Shown: positions 8,991-18,064, counted from the stretch's first letter. The stretch: DNA of 64,000 nucleotides from Prevotella denticola (GCF_900454835.1 NZ_UGTM01000001.1:620501-684500), one strand, 5' to 3'. A program made the numbers and translations. Notes: generated from the letters alone by a model not told the origin.

Positions 8991-9173
8991 TCTGGAAAGG
9001 AAAGGGGGTTGTCTGGTACGTCCGGAGCAGGCAGAGTCCCCCCTTTGAACGCCTGTTGCTGAAATGTCCCGGGGGCTGCACGCCGACTTCGGTCTCTTGT
9101 CCGGATTCGGGAATGCGATGGACAGCCGCATACACCTCCTCTCTCTGATTCTCAAAAACTAAAAAATACGACG

Positions 9174-9689
9174 ATGGAAACATTAGAAACATTGCTGACA
9201 CGCCGCAGCATACGTGCCTATGAAGACCGTATGCCGGCACAGGAACTGATTGACAAGGTGATGGAAGCCGGTCTTTATGCTGCAAGTGGAAAGAATATGC
9301 AGACGGCCATCATCGTGGAAGTGACGAACAAAGAGGTACGCAAACGTCTCTCGGTCATCAATGCCGAGATTATGGGTACAACAGCCGATCCATTCTATGG
9401 TGCCCCTGTTGTCCTTGCTGTTCTGGCCGATAAAAGCAGTCCAAACTATGTCTATGACGGTGCGTTGATGATGGGCAATCTGATGAATGCAGCCCATGCC
9501 GTCGGTCTGGGAAGCTGCTGGATCAACCGTGCCAGGGAGACTTTTGACCGTGCAGACGGCAGACAGATGCTGGAGGAGTGTGGAGTAAAGGGCGACTATG
9601 AAGGCATAGGCTTCTGCATCCTCGGCTTTGCTGCAAAGGAGGGAAAGGCGGCTCCACGCAAATCGGGACGTGTGTATTATGTGAAGTGA
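9174..9689 (+). CDS. Nitroreductase family FMN flavoprotein
   Basis: A 171-residue member of the nitroreductase fold, which uses FMN and NAD(P)H to reduce nitro or quinone compounds. The N-terminal LLTRRSIRAYEDRMP is the phosphate-binding motif of FMN, and NAAHAVGLGSCWI is the second conserved block. The C-terminal RKSGRVYYVK is Lys/Arg-rich as usual. The physiological substrate cannot be told from sequence. It is transcribed rightward, 183 nt after lptD and 137 nt before aguB; no promoter is visible. Confidence 0.88.
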   Translation: METLETLLTRRSIRAYEDRMPAQELIDKVMEAGLYAASGKNMQTAIIVEVTNKEVRKRLSVINAEIMGTTADPFYGAPVVLAVLADKSSPNYVYDGALMMGNLMNAAHAVGLGSCWINRARETFDRADGRQMLEECGVKGDYEGIGFCILGFAAKEGKAAPRKSGRVYYVK

Positions 9690-9826
9690 ACTATGACGGA
9701 TAGCCGGTTTGGCCTGGAGAAAGGGACACTTTAAGATAAACAACAATACAATCCCTGATGTCCTCGGTATGGGAACTTCCTCTTTGCTTCCATACTAAGG
9801 CGGAGGGTAGGGGAAGGAGGCTTCTT

Positions 9827-10711
9827 ATGAAAGAACTGAAGATAGGAATCCTGCAACAGCACAATGTTGCAGACACAAGAACAAATATGGAACGGCTGGC
9901 GGAGGGCATTGCCGATCTTGCGCACCGTGGTGCAGAACTCATTGTCCTGCAGGAACTGCACAACTCGCTCTATTTCTGCCAGACGGAGGATGTCTGCAAC
10001 TTTGACCTTGCCGAGCCCGTCCCCGGTCCGTCGACAGACTTCTATGGTGGACTGGCACGCAGGCTGGGGGTCGTTCTTGTGACATCTCTCTTTGAGAGGC
10101 GGGCGGCAGGCCTGTATCACAATACGGCGGTGGTAATAGAGAAGGACGGCAGCATAGCCGGCAGGTATCGGAAGATGCACATCCCGGATGATCCGGCCTA
10201 CTATGAGAAGTTCTACTTCACGCCGGGCGACCTCGGTTTTCATCCTGTCGACACGAGTGTGGGACGGCTGGGCGTGCTTGTCTGTTGGGACCAGTGGTAT
10301 CCTGAGGCAGCCCGGCTGATGGCTTTGCAGGGAGCGGAAATACTCGTTTATCCTACTGCCATCGGCTATGAAATCAGCGATACGGACGAGGAGAAACAAC
10401 GCCAGCGTGAGGCATGGACAACCGTCATGCGGGGTCATGCCGTAGCAAACGGACTGCCGGTCGTCGCCGTCAACCGTGTCGGCTATGAGCCGGATCCGAG
10501 CGGGCAGACTGGCGGCATTCAGTTCTGGGGCAGCAGTTTCGCTGTCGGGCCACAGGGCGAACTGCTTTATCGCGCCAGTGAAGGCAAGGAGGAAAGTGTC
10601 GTCGTCAGTATCAACCTTGACCACAGTGAACAGGTACGCCGTTGGTGGCCTTTCCTTCGGGACAGACGGATCGAAGAATATGGTGCGATAACAAAAAGGT
10701 TTATTGACTGA
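9827..10711 (+). CDS. aguB: N-carbamoylputrescine amidase
   Basis: This carbon-nitrogen hydrolase (nitrilase superfamily) converts N-carbamoylputrescine to putrescine, CO2 and ammonia, the step after agmatine deiminase. The 294-residue protein shows the catalytic triad blocks: Glu in LIVLQELHNSLYF, Lys in YRKMHIPDDP and Cys in LVCWDQWYPEAARLMALQGAE. The open frame extends back to 9758, but ATG 9827 is chosen because GGGAAGGAGG at 9811-9820, an unusually strong Shine-Dalgarno for this phylum, ends 6 nt upstream and the protein then begins MKELKIGILQQHN as in the family. The partner aguA is about 8.8 kb to the left on the opposite strand. Confidence 0.92.
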   Translation: MKELKIGILQQHNVADTRTNMERLAEGIADLAHRGAELIVLQELHNSLYFCQTEDVCNFDLAEPVPGPSTDFYGGLARRLGVVLVTSLFERRAAGLYHNTAVVIEKDGSIAGRYRKMHIPDDPAYYEKFYFTPGDLGFHPVDTSVGRLGVLVCWDQWYPEAARLMALQGAEILVYPTAIGYEISDTDEEKQRQREAWTTVMRGHAVANGLPVVAVNRVGYEPDPSGQTGGIQFWGSSFAVGPQGELLYRASEGKEESVVVSINLDHSEQVRRWWPFLRDRRIEEYGAITKRFID

Positions 10712-10725
10712 AGCCTCACCCCCGG

Positions 10726-10747
10726 CCCCTCTCCGAATGGAGAGGGG
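10726..10747 (+). terminator. Hairpin after aguB, repeat-type
   Basis: CCCCTCTCC-GAAT-GGAGAGGGG forms a perfect 9-bp stem 15 nt past the aguB stop. It is part of a longer CCTCACCCCCGGCCCCTCTCC sequence that recurs in inverted orientation at 11209-11245 beside asnA. No U-tract follows, so termination is inferred. Confidence 0.5.
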
Positions 10748-10748
10748 A

Positions 10749-10975
10749 GTGAAATGTACCGTCTGCTGCCTTTAGATGGTATAATCTCCAAGCAGTGAAT
10801 CGTATAATACTTTCAGTGAAATGTACCGTCTGATGTCTTTAGGGAGTATAATCGTCAGGCAGTGAACCGTATTTATATACTTTCAGTGAAACGTACTGTC
10901 TGCTGCCTTTTTTCGTATAATCTCCAAGCAGTGAATCGTATTTATATACATTCAGTGAAACGTATCGCTTGTAGT
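10749..10975. repeat. Tandem repeat, 67-70 bp unit
   Basis: Copies start at 10749, 10816, 10886 and 10955 (last one partial), giving periods of 67, 70 and 69 bp. Each unit begins GTGAAAYGTAC and contains a second half-copy CAGTGAAYCGTAT about 44 bp in. The unit also carries GTATAATC. No frame remains open across it. Confidence 0.85.
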
Positions 10976-11003
10976 TTTCAAGATTTTATTAGGAAAATAG
11001 AAT

Positions 11004-11173
11004 AGATAACGATTGCCGCTATGATGGCAAGATAACAGCTGCCAGTCTGATGACAAGAGAGTAGCTGCCGGTATGATAACAAGAGAACGGCCGCCGGTGT
11101 ACTGTTAATTTAGGAATGGGAAGGACACGGTTGCCGGTGTACTGTTAAGGTAGCGGTTGCTGATACATGGAAA
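11004..11173. repeat. Degenerate 26-bp tandem repeat
   Basis: Units of 26 bp start at 11004, 11030, 11056 and 11082, then, after a 14-bp interruption, at 11122 and 11148. The consensus is roughly AGAKAACGGYTGCCGGTnTGAT followed by 4 bases. The first four are contiguous. It is distinct from the 69-bp array just upstream. Confidence 0.8.
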
Positions 11174-11211
11174 GTTACGGTTAGCTTCCAGGGACATCAC
11201 GGTATTTACTC

Positions 11212-11233
11212 CCCCTCTCCATTCGGAGAGGGG
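11212..11233 (-). terminator. Hairpin after asnA, inverted copy of the aguB hairpin
   Basis: CCCCTCTCC-ATTC-GGAGAGGGG lies 14 nt beyond the asnA stop. With its flank (11209-11245) it is the inverted counterpart of 10711-10750, so the two convergent genes end in mirrored copies of one element. Confidence 0.5.
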
Positions 11234-11246
11234 TTGGGGGGAGGCA

Positions 11247-12284
11247 TCATATCAATTCCATCCCCGCTTCCTCGCACTCTACTCTCATCTCTTCCGGCCA
11301 GATGCTGGCCTGTATCTCTCCGATATGTGCCTTGTGCAGCATGATCATGCAAAGACGGCTCTGCCCGATGCCGCCGCCGATGCTCAACGGCAGCTTTCCG
11401 GTAAGCAGCTGCTGATGGAAGAAAAGGTGCTTACGCTCCTCCTGTCCTTCAAGGTCCAGTTGCCGGAGCAGTGCAGACTTGTCTACACGGATGCCCATGG
11501 ACGACAGTTCGATACTGTGCCCGAGAACGGGATACCAGATGAGAATGTCGCCATTCAGCCCCATTTTCCTGTCTTCTGCCACTGTAGACCAGTCGTCGTA
11601 ATCGGCTGCACGCCCGTCATGCTTCTCCCCGTTGCTTAGCTTGCATCCGATTCCTTCGATGAATACAGCACCATATTCTCTGCTTATGGCATCCTCGCGT
11701 TCCTTGGCGGTCATCGTAGGATATTTGTCCAGCAGTTCCTGTGCATGAATGAAATGTATCTCTTCCGGAAGGAACGGTTCCAGATCGGGATAGGTTTCGC
11801 AGGCAAGAAATTCCGTACGGAGAATGGCTGCATAGATACGGCGGACGACACGTTCCAGAAAGGCTCGTGTTCTGTCGTCTTCTGTAATGACCGCTTCCCA
11901 GTCCCACTGGTCTACATAGAGCGAATGGAGGTTGTCCAATTCCTCATCGGCACGAATGGCATTCATGTCGGTATAAATGCCATAGCCCGGTTGTATCTCG
12001 TAGTCGGCCAGCGTCAGCCGTTTCCATTTCGCCAGCGAGTGTACCACTTCTGCCTGTGCTTCTCCCATATCCTTGATGGGAAAGGAGACAGGACGTTCGA
12101 CACCGTTCAGGTCGTCGTTGATGCCCAGGCCTTTCAGTACGAAGAGCGGTGCCGTGACACGGCTCAGCCGCAGTTCGGTTGCTAAATTCTGCTGGAAGAA
12201 CTCTTTTATCAGTTTGATTCCCTGTTCGGTCTGGTGTTTGCCAAGTACTGCTTTATAGCCTTCCGGCTTTATCAGTCGACTCAT
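11247..12284 (-). CDS. asnA: Aspartate--ammonia ligase (asparagine synthetase A)
   Basis: This enzyme makes asparagine from aspartate, ammonia and ATP. The protein is 345 residues, the normal length for AsnA, a class II aminoacyl-tRNA-synthetase-like enzyme. Recognisable blocks are LRLSRVTAPLFVLKGLGINDDLNG, VHSLAKWKRLTLADY, YTDMNAIRADEELDNLHSLYVDQWDWE and the C-terminal SIGGGIGQSRLCMIML (motif 3-like, with the ATP-binding Arg). It is monocistronic with a -7 box 48 nt upstream, and converges on aguB across a repeat-filled spacer. Confidence 0.95.
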   Translation of the reverse strand: MSRLIKPEGYKAVLGKHQTEQGIKLIKEFFQQNLATELRLSRVTAPLFVLKGLGINDDLNGVERPVSFPIKDMGEAQAEVVHSLAKWKRLTLADYEIQPGYGIYTDMNAIRADEELDNLHSLYVDQWDWEAVITEDDRTRAFLERVVRRIYAAILRTEFLACETYPDLEPFLPEEIHFIHAQELLDKYPTMTAKEREDAISREYGAVFIEGIGCKLSNGEKHDGRAADYDDWSTVAEDRKMGLNGDILIWYPVLGHSIELSSMGIRVDKSALLRQLDLEGQEERKHLFFHQQLLTGKLPLSIGGGIGQSRLCMIMLHKAHIGEIQASIWPEEMRVECEEAGMELI

Positions 12285-12331
12285 TCTTGATCCTTTCTGT
12301 TAATCTGTTTGTCAGTCGGTGTAATTGTCTG

Positions 12332-12339
12332 CAAAGTTA
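12332..12339 (-). promoter_or_regulatory. -7 box for asnA
   Basis: The reverse strand reads TAACTTTG followed by C. A T-rich GTTTTC lies about 19-20 bp upstream, an imperfect -33 box. Confidence 0.7.
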
Positions 12340-12582
12340 TAGAATAATCGTCATATTGAAAACAATATGCTTGAAGAACTTTTCAAAATAATACGGAAAA
12401 CGTCTTCTTCAGACACTTTGTGATAAAAGATAAACCATCTTTTGCAGGTTCACCCTATAAGTCTTTCCTTGCCTCAAGAGGGGCGGCAAGTCCCTTCATG
12501 CCTGTGGCCGGTGACTTGTCGTATGGCTTGCTGACAGATAAGGTGGTGGAAGTCCGTAAAACATTAAACTGCAGCTTATGTT

Positions 12583-12670
12583 GTTCCCGACCGGTTGGGG
12601 ATTCTGTCCCCAAAGCCTGGTACTTTAGTTCCCAACGGCTGGGAAACCTGTTCCCAACCGATTGGGAACA
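12583..12670. repeat. Four-unit palindromic array, TTCCC/GGGAA type, locus 2
   Basis: Four units of 22-24 bp: three intact or near-intact TTCCC-N7-8-GGGRA dyads and one (12605-12626) with a decayed right arm. The third and fourth units are clean dyads. It sits between the divergent promoters of asnA and the tRNA gene. The rest of the 12340-12779 spacer shows nothing else. Confidence 0.85.
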
Positions 12671-12779
12671 AACGGATTGCGGTCTTTTTCAAACTTGATA
12701 AGCAGTATTTGAAGATGAGACGACGGGCTGTCAGCGAGCTGTCGATTTCAAAATCTTTTGCAAGAATATTGGCTGTTCG

Positions 12780-12811
12780 TTTGGTGTTCTGCAAACTTTA
12801 CCGTATCTTTG
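12780..12811 (+). promoter_or_regulatory. Consensus promoter of the tRNA-Arg gene
   Basis: TTTG at 12780-12783, a 20-bp spacer and TATCTTTG at 12804-12811; the mature tRNA begins 12 nt later. Confidence 0.9.
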
Positions 12812-12822
12812 CACCGCTATTA

Positions 12823-12896
12823 GGCTCCGTAGCTCAGCTGAATAGAGTGTCAGATTCCGGTTCTGAAGGTCCAGGGTTTGAATCCCTGCGGAGTCA
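12823..12896 (+). tRNA. tRNA-Arg, anticodon CCG
   Basis: A complete cloverleaf of 74 nt including the discriminator. The acceptor stem GGCTCCG pairs with CGGAGTC (one G-T pair). The D arm starts GCTC. The anticodon stem TCAGA/TCTGA encloses the loop TTCCGGT, giving anticodon CCG (reads CGG, Arg). The T arm is CAGGG/CCCTG with loop TTTGAAT. The discriminator is A, and CCA is not encoded. A consensus promoter lies directly upstream and a U-rich terminator about 90 nt downstream. Confidence 0.95.
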
Positions 12897-12983
12897 CTAA
12901 AGGGCAGGACTTCCTCTGGAAGAAATCCTCTAATGCGAAGGGATAGAGGCGGGTCGCCCCCGAAAGAATTACAGATTGTCAAT

Positions 12984-13019
12984 AAAGGATGTATGGTTTT
13001 TTACTGTTCATCCTTTTTT
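12984..13019 (+). terminator. Rho-independent terminator after tRNA-Arg
   Basis: AAAGGATG (12984-12991) pairs with CATCCTTT (13009-13016), followed by further T residues to 13019. The 17-nt loop is long. Confidence 0.65.
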
Positions 13020-13074
13020 CGTTTCAACAAACCGGTCTGCCTGGCAGATTGTGTGCCTTCTAAAACAAAAGAAC

Positions 13075-14253
13075 ATGGAAAAGAAACTCAAGATCGGACT
13101 GCTCCCACGCGTCATCATAGCCATACTTCTCGGGCTGTTCCTGGGCTATTATCTTCCCGCACCCGCAGTAAGGATATTCCTTACCTTCAACGGCATCTTC
13201 AGCCAGTTCCTCGGTTTCATGATACCGCTGATCATTATCGGGCTGGTGACTCCCGCCATTGCCGGTATCGGAAAGGACGCAGGGAAGTTGCTGCTGGCTA
13301 CGGTAGCGATTGCCTATGTCGACACGATAGTGGCCGGCGGTCTGTCCTATGCGACAGGGACATGGCTGTTTCCTTCGATGATTGCTTCGACGGGCGGCAG
13401 TATGCCGCATATAGACAAGGCAACCGAACTGGCACCTTACTTCTCCATCACCATACCGGCCATGATCGACGTGATGAGCAGTCTGGTATTTTCGTTCATC
13501 GTAGGTCTCAGCATTGCTTACGGTGGCTTGCGCACGATGGAAAACCTTTTCAATGAGTTCAAGACGGTCATTGAAAAGGTCATCGAGAAAGCCATCATCC
13601 CGCTCCTGCCTCTTTATATATTCGGCGTGTTCCTCAACATGACCCACAATGGGCAGGCACGGCAGGTACTGCTGGTGTTCTCACAGATTATCCTCGTCAT
13701 CCTCGTACTGCACGTCTTCATCCTCGTCTATGAGTTCTGTATTGCCGGTGGCATTGTCAGGCGCAATCCCTTCCGGATGCTGTGGACGATGCTGCCCGCC
13801 TATCTGACGGCATTGGGGACCAGCTCATCGGCAGCGACCATCCCAGTGACATTGAAGCAGACCGAGAAGAACGGCGTAAGCAAGGAGGTGGCCGGCTTTG
13901 TCGTCCCGCTCTGCGCTACGATCCATCTTAGCGGCAGCGCAATGAAGATTACGGCGTGTGCCTTGACAATCTGCCTGTTGACAGGTCTGCCGCACAATAC
14001 AGGTCTCTTCGTTTACTTCATCCTCATGCTTGCCATTATCATGGTGGCGGCCCCCGGTGTCCCGGGCGGTGCCATCATGGCAGCCTTGGCTCCCCTGTCG
14101 AGCATTCTGGGCTTTGACGACGAGGCACAGGCATTGATGATTGCGCTGTACATTGCCATGGACAGCTTCGGGACAGCCTGCAACGTGACAGGCGACGGCG
14201 CCATTGCCATTGCCGTAGACAAGTTCTTCGGCAGGAAAGCATCAGGACTATAA
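13075..14253 (+). CDS. Dicarboxylate/amino-acid:cation symporter (DAACS family)
   Basis: An inner-membrane secondary transporter of about 392 residues that takes up C4-dicarboxylates or acidic/neutral amino acids with Na+ or H+. The start at 13075 (MEKKLKIGLLPRVIIAILLG) is chosen over the first ATG at 12976 because that lies upstream of the tRNA terminator and its extension is unlike the family. Multiple transmembrane helices are evident. The Ser-rich GTSSSAATIPVTL re-entrant hairpin and the substrate-site region IHLSGSAMKITACALTICLL are diagnostic. A C-terminal MDSFGTACNVTGDGAIAI block matches the family's NVTGD motif. No promoter was identified. Confidence 0.9.
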   Translation: MEKKLKIGLLPRVIIAILLGLFLGYYLPAPAVRIFLTFNGIFSQFLGFMIPLIIIGLVTPAIAGIGKDAGKLLLATVAIAYVDTIVAGGLSYATGTWLFPSMIASTGGSMPHIDKATELAPYFSITIPAMIDVMSSLVFSFIVGLSIAYGGLRTMENLFNEFKTVIEKVIEKAIIPLLPLYIFGVFLNMTHNGQARQVLLVFSQIILVILVLHVFILVYEFCIAGGIVRRNPFRMLWTMLPAYLTALGTSSSAATIPVTLKQTEKNGVSKEVAGFVVPLCATIHLSGSAMKITACALTICLLTGLPHNTGLFVYFILMLAIIMVAAPGVPGGAIMAALAPLSSILGFDDEAQALMIALYIAMDSFGTACNVTGDGAIAIAVDKFFGRKASGL

Positions 14254-14311
14254 GAAATCATAAAAAGAGACGGCTGATGTCCCTTCATTAGGCTTTCTCA
14301 GAATTAAATCG

Positions 14312-14319
14312 TATCTTTG
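14312..14319 (+). promoter_or_regulatory. -7 box for pepT
   Basis: TATCTTTG followed by C. The inferred start site near 14325 falls after the ORF's first ATG (14317), supporting the ATG at 14350. Confidence 0.65.
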
Positions 14320-14349
14320 CAGGACAGACAACTAAATATCCGTAACATC

Positions 14350-15573
14350 ATGGAAATAGTAGAAAGATTTATCAACTACACCAAGTTTGACACACAGTCG
14401 GCTGAAGATTCCCAGACCGTGCCCAGTACACCGAAGCAGCTGGTCTTTGCGAAATATCTCAAGGAGGAACTTGAACATGAAGGAATGAAGGAAGTCGAGA
14501 TGGACGAGATGGGGTACATCTATGCCACGCTCCCTGCCAATACCAAGAAGAAGATTCCTACAATCGGTTTCATCTCCCATTACGACACGGCGCTCGATGC
14601 CAGCGGTGCCAATATCAAGGCCCGTGTCATCAAGGATTATGACGGGGGGGACATACAGCTGAATCCTGACGTAGTCAGTTCTCCGCGTATGTTTCCGGAA
14701 CTGCTGGAGCACAAAGGAGAAGACCTCATCGTCACTGACGGTACCACGCTGCTGGGGGCTGACGACAAGGCCGGTATCGCCGAGATTGTACAGGCGATGT
14801 GCTTCCTCCGCGATCATGATGAGATAGAACATGGTGACATACGCATCGCATTCAATCCGGACGAAGAAATCGGCAAGGGTGCCCATCACTTCGATGTGGA
14901 GAAGTTCGGCTGTGAATGGGGATACACCATTGACGGTGGCGACTTGGGTGAGCTGGAATACGAGAATTTCAATGCGGCCGGTGCGAAGGTGCTGATCCAT
15001 GGTGTGAGTGTCCATACAGGTTATGCCAAGGGAAAGATGGTGAATGCGAGCCGTCTGGCATGTGAGTTCAATGATATGATTCCGGCAGAGGAGATTCCGG
15101 AGCAGACAGAAGGCTACCAGGGCTTTTACCACCTCCTCGGCATTGACAGCCGCTGCGAGGAAGCAAGGCTCAGCTATATCATCCGCGACCACGACCGCGA
15201 CCATTTCGAAGAACGGAAGCACTTCATGGAGAACTGTGTGAAGAAGATGAATGAAAAGTACGGCGAAGGGACTGTCGAGCTGAAAATGAACGATCAGTAT
15301 TATAATATGAAGGAGAAGATCGACCCCAATATGCACGTCGTGGAGCTGGTTCTCCGTGCCATGCAGCAGGCCAATGTCGCTCCTAAGGTGCAGCCGATCC
15401 GTGGCGGTACGGACGGTGCACAGCTTTCGTTCAAGGGGCTTCCCTGTCCGAACATCTTTGCCGGCGGAGTCAACTTCCACGGCCCTTATGAGTTCGTCTC
15501 GGTGCAGGTCATGGAAAAAGCCATGCAGGTTATCATCAATATCTGCCGGCTGACGGCAGAGTTTAATGATTGA
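14350..15573 (+). CDS. pepT: Peptidase T (tripeptide aminopeptidase)
   Basis: A cytoplasmic di-zinc M20 peptidase that removes N-terminal residues from tripeptides; 407 residues, the normal length. Metal-site blocks are visible: [14 protein letters not shown] (His, Asp), [13 protein letters not shown] (bridging Asp), [16 protein letters not shown] (catalytic and metal Glu), [19 protein letters not shown], and the C-terminal [22 protein letters not shown]. The start [19 protein letters not shown] agrees with family N-termini and with the promoter position. Confidence 0.95.
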   Translation: MEIVERFINYTKFDTQSAEDSQTVPSTPKQLVFAKYLKEELEHEGMKEVEMDEMGYIYATLPANTKKKIPTIGFISHYDTALDASGANIKARVIKDYDGGDIQLNPDVVSSPRMFPELLEHKGEDLIVTDGTTLLGADDKAGIAEIVQAMCFLRDHDEIEHGDIRIAFNPDEEIGKGAHHFDVEKFGCEWGYTIDGGDLGELEYENFNAAGAKVLIHGVSVHTGYAKGKMVNASRLACEFNDMIPAEEIPEQTEGYQGFYHLLGIDSRCEEARLSYIIRDHDRDHFEERKHFMENCVKKMNEKYGEGTVELKMNDQYYNMKEKIDPNMHVVELVLRAMQQANVAPKVQPIRGGTDGAQLSFKGLPCPNIFAGGVNFHGPYEFVSVQVMEKAMQVIINICRLTAEFND

Positions 15574-15616
15574 TATTCCGTGGCGATATTCAGATATGCC
15601 GATGACAGGCAGAAAA

Positions 15617-15644
15617 CAGGGACAGACGTGCCTGTCTGTCCCTG
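15617..15644 (+). terminator. Perfect 11-bp hairpin after pepT
   Basis: CAGGGACAGAC-GTGCCT-GTCTGTCCCTG, 43 nt past the pepT stop. No U-tract follows, so it may terminate weakly or protect the mRNA end. Confidence 0.5.
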
Positions 15645-15793
15645 AGAATCGGATGTTTGATGACTTTCATGTATTGGCCGGGCCGATAAGACCCATAAGG
15701 AATCTTGGTGATAAAAGGAGAAATTAATTACTATCAATCCCACGTGTCCAGGCTTCCTCTCTTGTGGAGGAGTTGAATCTGGATGAACAAATC

Positions 15794-18064
15794 ATGTCGG
15801 AGCTTCCCTCGCTGGTCAAAGACCTCGCACTGATTCTTGTCGTAGCTGGAATCGTAACGCTTGTGTTCAAGAGGCTCAAGCAGCCGTTGGTGCTGGGCTA
15901 TATCGTGGCAGGTTTCCTGGTGTCTCCCCATATGCCCTATCTGATGAGCGTTGTGGACAAAGCCGACATACAGACCTGGGCTGATATCGGCGTCATCTTC
16001 CTGCTGTTTTCATTGGGGCTGGACTTCTCTGTGAAGAAGATTCTCAGGACAGGGGCTGCTCCCGTCATTGCCGCCTGTACCATTATTTTCTGTATGATGG
16101 CACTGGGTGTCATCGTAGGCTACAGCTTCGGGTGGAAAGAAATGGACTGTATTTTCCTGGGCGGTATGCTTGCTATGAGTTCTACTACCATAATCTATAA
16201 GGCTTTCTCCGATATGGGACTTACCCAGAAGGGCTTTGCCTCCACCGTCATGAGCGTGCTTATCCTGGAGGATATTCTTGCCATAGTGATGATGGTAATG
16301 CTCAGTACCTTGGCCAGCGGTGCCAGTCCTGATGGTGTACAGGTTGTCGGAAGCATTCTTAAAATCGGATTCTTCCTTGTACTGTGGTTTGTCGTCGGAC
16401 TTTTCGTCATCCCGCTCTTCCTGCGTTCTGTCCGCAAGATACTCAACAACGAGACACTTCTTGTCGTAGCCTTGGGCCTCTGCTGTCTGATGGCAGTCGT
16501 GTCGACGCAGGTCGGATTCAGTGCTGCCTTCGGTGCCTTTGTCATGGGAAGCATCCTGGCAGAGACGGTCGAAGCCGACAAGATCATCCGTCTTGTGGAC
16601 CCTGTCAAGAACCTCTTTGGGGCTGTTTTCTTTGTGTCTGTGGGAATGCTGGTTAATCCGAAGATACTTGCAGGCTATGCCGTTCCCATTTTCCTGCTTG
16701 TCCTTGCGATTCTTGCAGGGCAGGCTGTGTTCGGAACCTTGGGCTACCTGCTCGGCGGACAGACCCTCAAGAACGCTATGCGCTGCGGCTTCTCGATGGC
16801 TCAGGTGGGTGAGTTTGCCTTTATCATCGCATCGTTGGGACTGTCGCTACACGTTATCAGCGACTTTCTCTATCCGGTTGTAGTCGCCGTCTCGGTCATC
16901 ACGACCTTCCTTACACCGTATATGATCCGTGCGGCAGAGCCTTGTTATGATATTGTCATCAGGTTTCTACCCAAACGGTGGGTGCGTCGCCTGACACATA
17001 TACAGACCGGTGCGTCACCCGGAAATACCGTCGCAGACAGTCTTTGGAAAGTGCTTGCCAGGAAGATGCTGATCAATACGCTTGTTTACGGCATTCTTTC
17101 TTCGGCCGTCATCGCCATCATGTTTTCTACGGTGCTCCCGGTATGCAGGCTTTTCTCTGTGGAATGGACGGGCAGTCACTGGGCGGGCAATGCCGTTTGC
17201 GGTTTCCTCACGGTAGCTTTCGTCTCGCCGTTCCTGCGTTCCATCGTCATGAAGCAGAATCATTCCGAGGCATTCAAAGCGTTATGGACCGGCCGTCGCA
17301 TCAACCGTCTTCCGCTGATAGCCACGATTCTTGCCCGTGTCGTCATTGCCGTCAGTTTCATTTTCTACATCTGCAATTATCTTACACGGTTTCAGAATGC
17401 GCTGATGATTGCCATTGCCGTAGGTATACTTGTTCTGATGATTCTTTCGCGCCGCCTCAAGAAGAGAAGCATTACGCTGGAACGTCTGTTTATCCAGAAT
17501 CTTCGCAGCCGTGACATCAAGGCACAGCTGCAGGGGAAGAAGAAGCCGCTCTTTGCCGACCATCTGATAGACCGTGACATCCACATCGCCAATCTTGAAC
17601 TGCCTGACGATTCTCTCTGGGCCGGCAGGACGCTGCGCAGTCTGCAGCTGCGCAACCGTTTCGGCGTACACGTCAGCAGCATCCTCCGCGGTTCACACCG
17701 CATGAATATCCCGAACGGCAATACGATTCTCTTTCCTGGTGACAAGCTGCAGGCTATTGGCGATGACGAGCAGCTGACGCTGTTCTCTTATGCTATGAAG
17801 GCAGAACTGCAGCCTGAAGATACCGATATAGAAAAGCATGAGATGAAACTCCGTTGCTTTACGATGTCAAATACGAGTCCTTTCATTGGCAAGACACTCA
17901 GAGACAGTGGTATCCGTGACAAGTATAACTGTATGGTGGTGGGCGTGGATGAAGGACAGAAGAATCTTACGCTCATAACGCCCTCGCGCTGTCTGCAGGC
18001 CGGCGATGTGCTGTGGGTCGTGGGCGAGCAGGATGACCTTGATCGGATTACGACGTTAGGGTAA
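15794..18064 (+). CDS. CPA2-family monovalent cation/H+ antiporter with two TrkA-C domains
   Basis: An inner-membrane K+/Na+:H+ exchanger-like protein of 756 residues. Residues about 1-380 form the Na+/H+-exchanger domain (LKQPLVLGYIVAGFLVSPH, WADIGVIFLLFSLGLDFS, LAMSSTTIIYKAF, FSMAQVGEFAFIIASLG). About 410-555 adds a further hydrophobic region. Two RCK-C/TrkA-C-like domains follow (near 580-660 and 675-756), each with a LPDDSLWAGRTLRSLQLRNR or TSPFIGKTLRDSGIR motif. There is no NAD-binding TrkA-N domain, so gating would rest on the C-domains alone. The frame also opens at GTG 15764, but ATG 15794 gives the family N-terminus. Confidence 0.87.
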   Translation: MSELPSLVKDLALILVVAGIVTLVFKRLKQPLVLGYIVAGFLVSPHMPYLMSVVDKADIQTWADIGVIFLLFSLGLDFSVKKILRTGAAPVIAACTIIFCMMALGVIVGYSFGWKEMDCIFLGGMLAMSSTTIIYKAFSDMGLTQKGFASTVMSVLILEDILAIVMMVMLSTLASGASPDGVQVVGSILKIGFFLVLWFVVGLFVIPLFLRSVRKILNNETLLVVALGLCCLMAVVSTQVGFSAAFGAFVMGSILAETVEADKIIRLVDPVKNLFGAVFFVSVGMLVNPKILAGYAVPIFLLVLAILAGQAVFGTLGYLLGGQTLKNAMRCGFSMAQVGEFAFIIASLGLSLHVISDFLYPVVVAVSVITTFLTPYMIRAAEPCYDIVIRFLPKRWVRRLTHIQTGASPGNTVADSLWKVLARKMLINTLVYGILSSAVIAIMFSTVLPVCRLFSVEWTGSHWAGNAVCGFLTVAFVSPFLRSIVMKQNHSEAFKALWTGRRINRLPLIATILARVVIAVSFIFYICNYLTRFQNALMIAIAVGILVLMILSRRLKKRSITLERLFIQNLRSRDIKAQLQGKKKPLFADHLIDRDIHIANLELPDDSLWAGRTLRSLQLRNRFGVHVSSILRGSHRMNIPNGNTILFPGDKLQAIGDDEQLTLFSYAMKAELQPEDTDIEKHEMKLRCFTMSNTSPFIGKTLRDSGIRDKYNCMVVGVDEGQKNLTLITPSRCLQAGDVLWVVGEQDDLDRITTLG

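Noticed and set aside
7962..9155. 397-residue open frame antisense to the lptD 3' end
   Set aside because: Low-complexity, Arg/His-rich translation with no domain; explained by the composition of the sense gene.
12733..12982. Short leftward frames covering tRNA-Arg
   Set aside because: They read through the tRNA gene on its opposite strand; not coding.
14332..15480. 382-residue frame antisense to pepT
   Set aside because: Complete overlap with a firmly identified gene; no independent signals.
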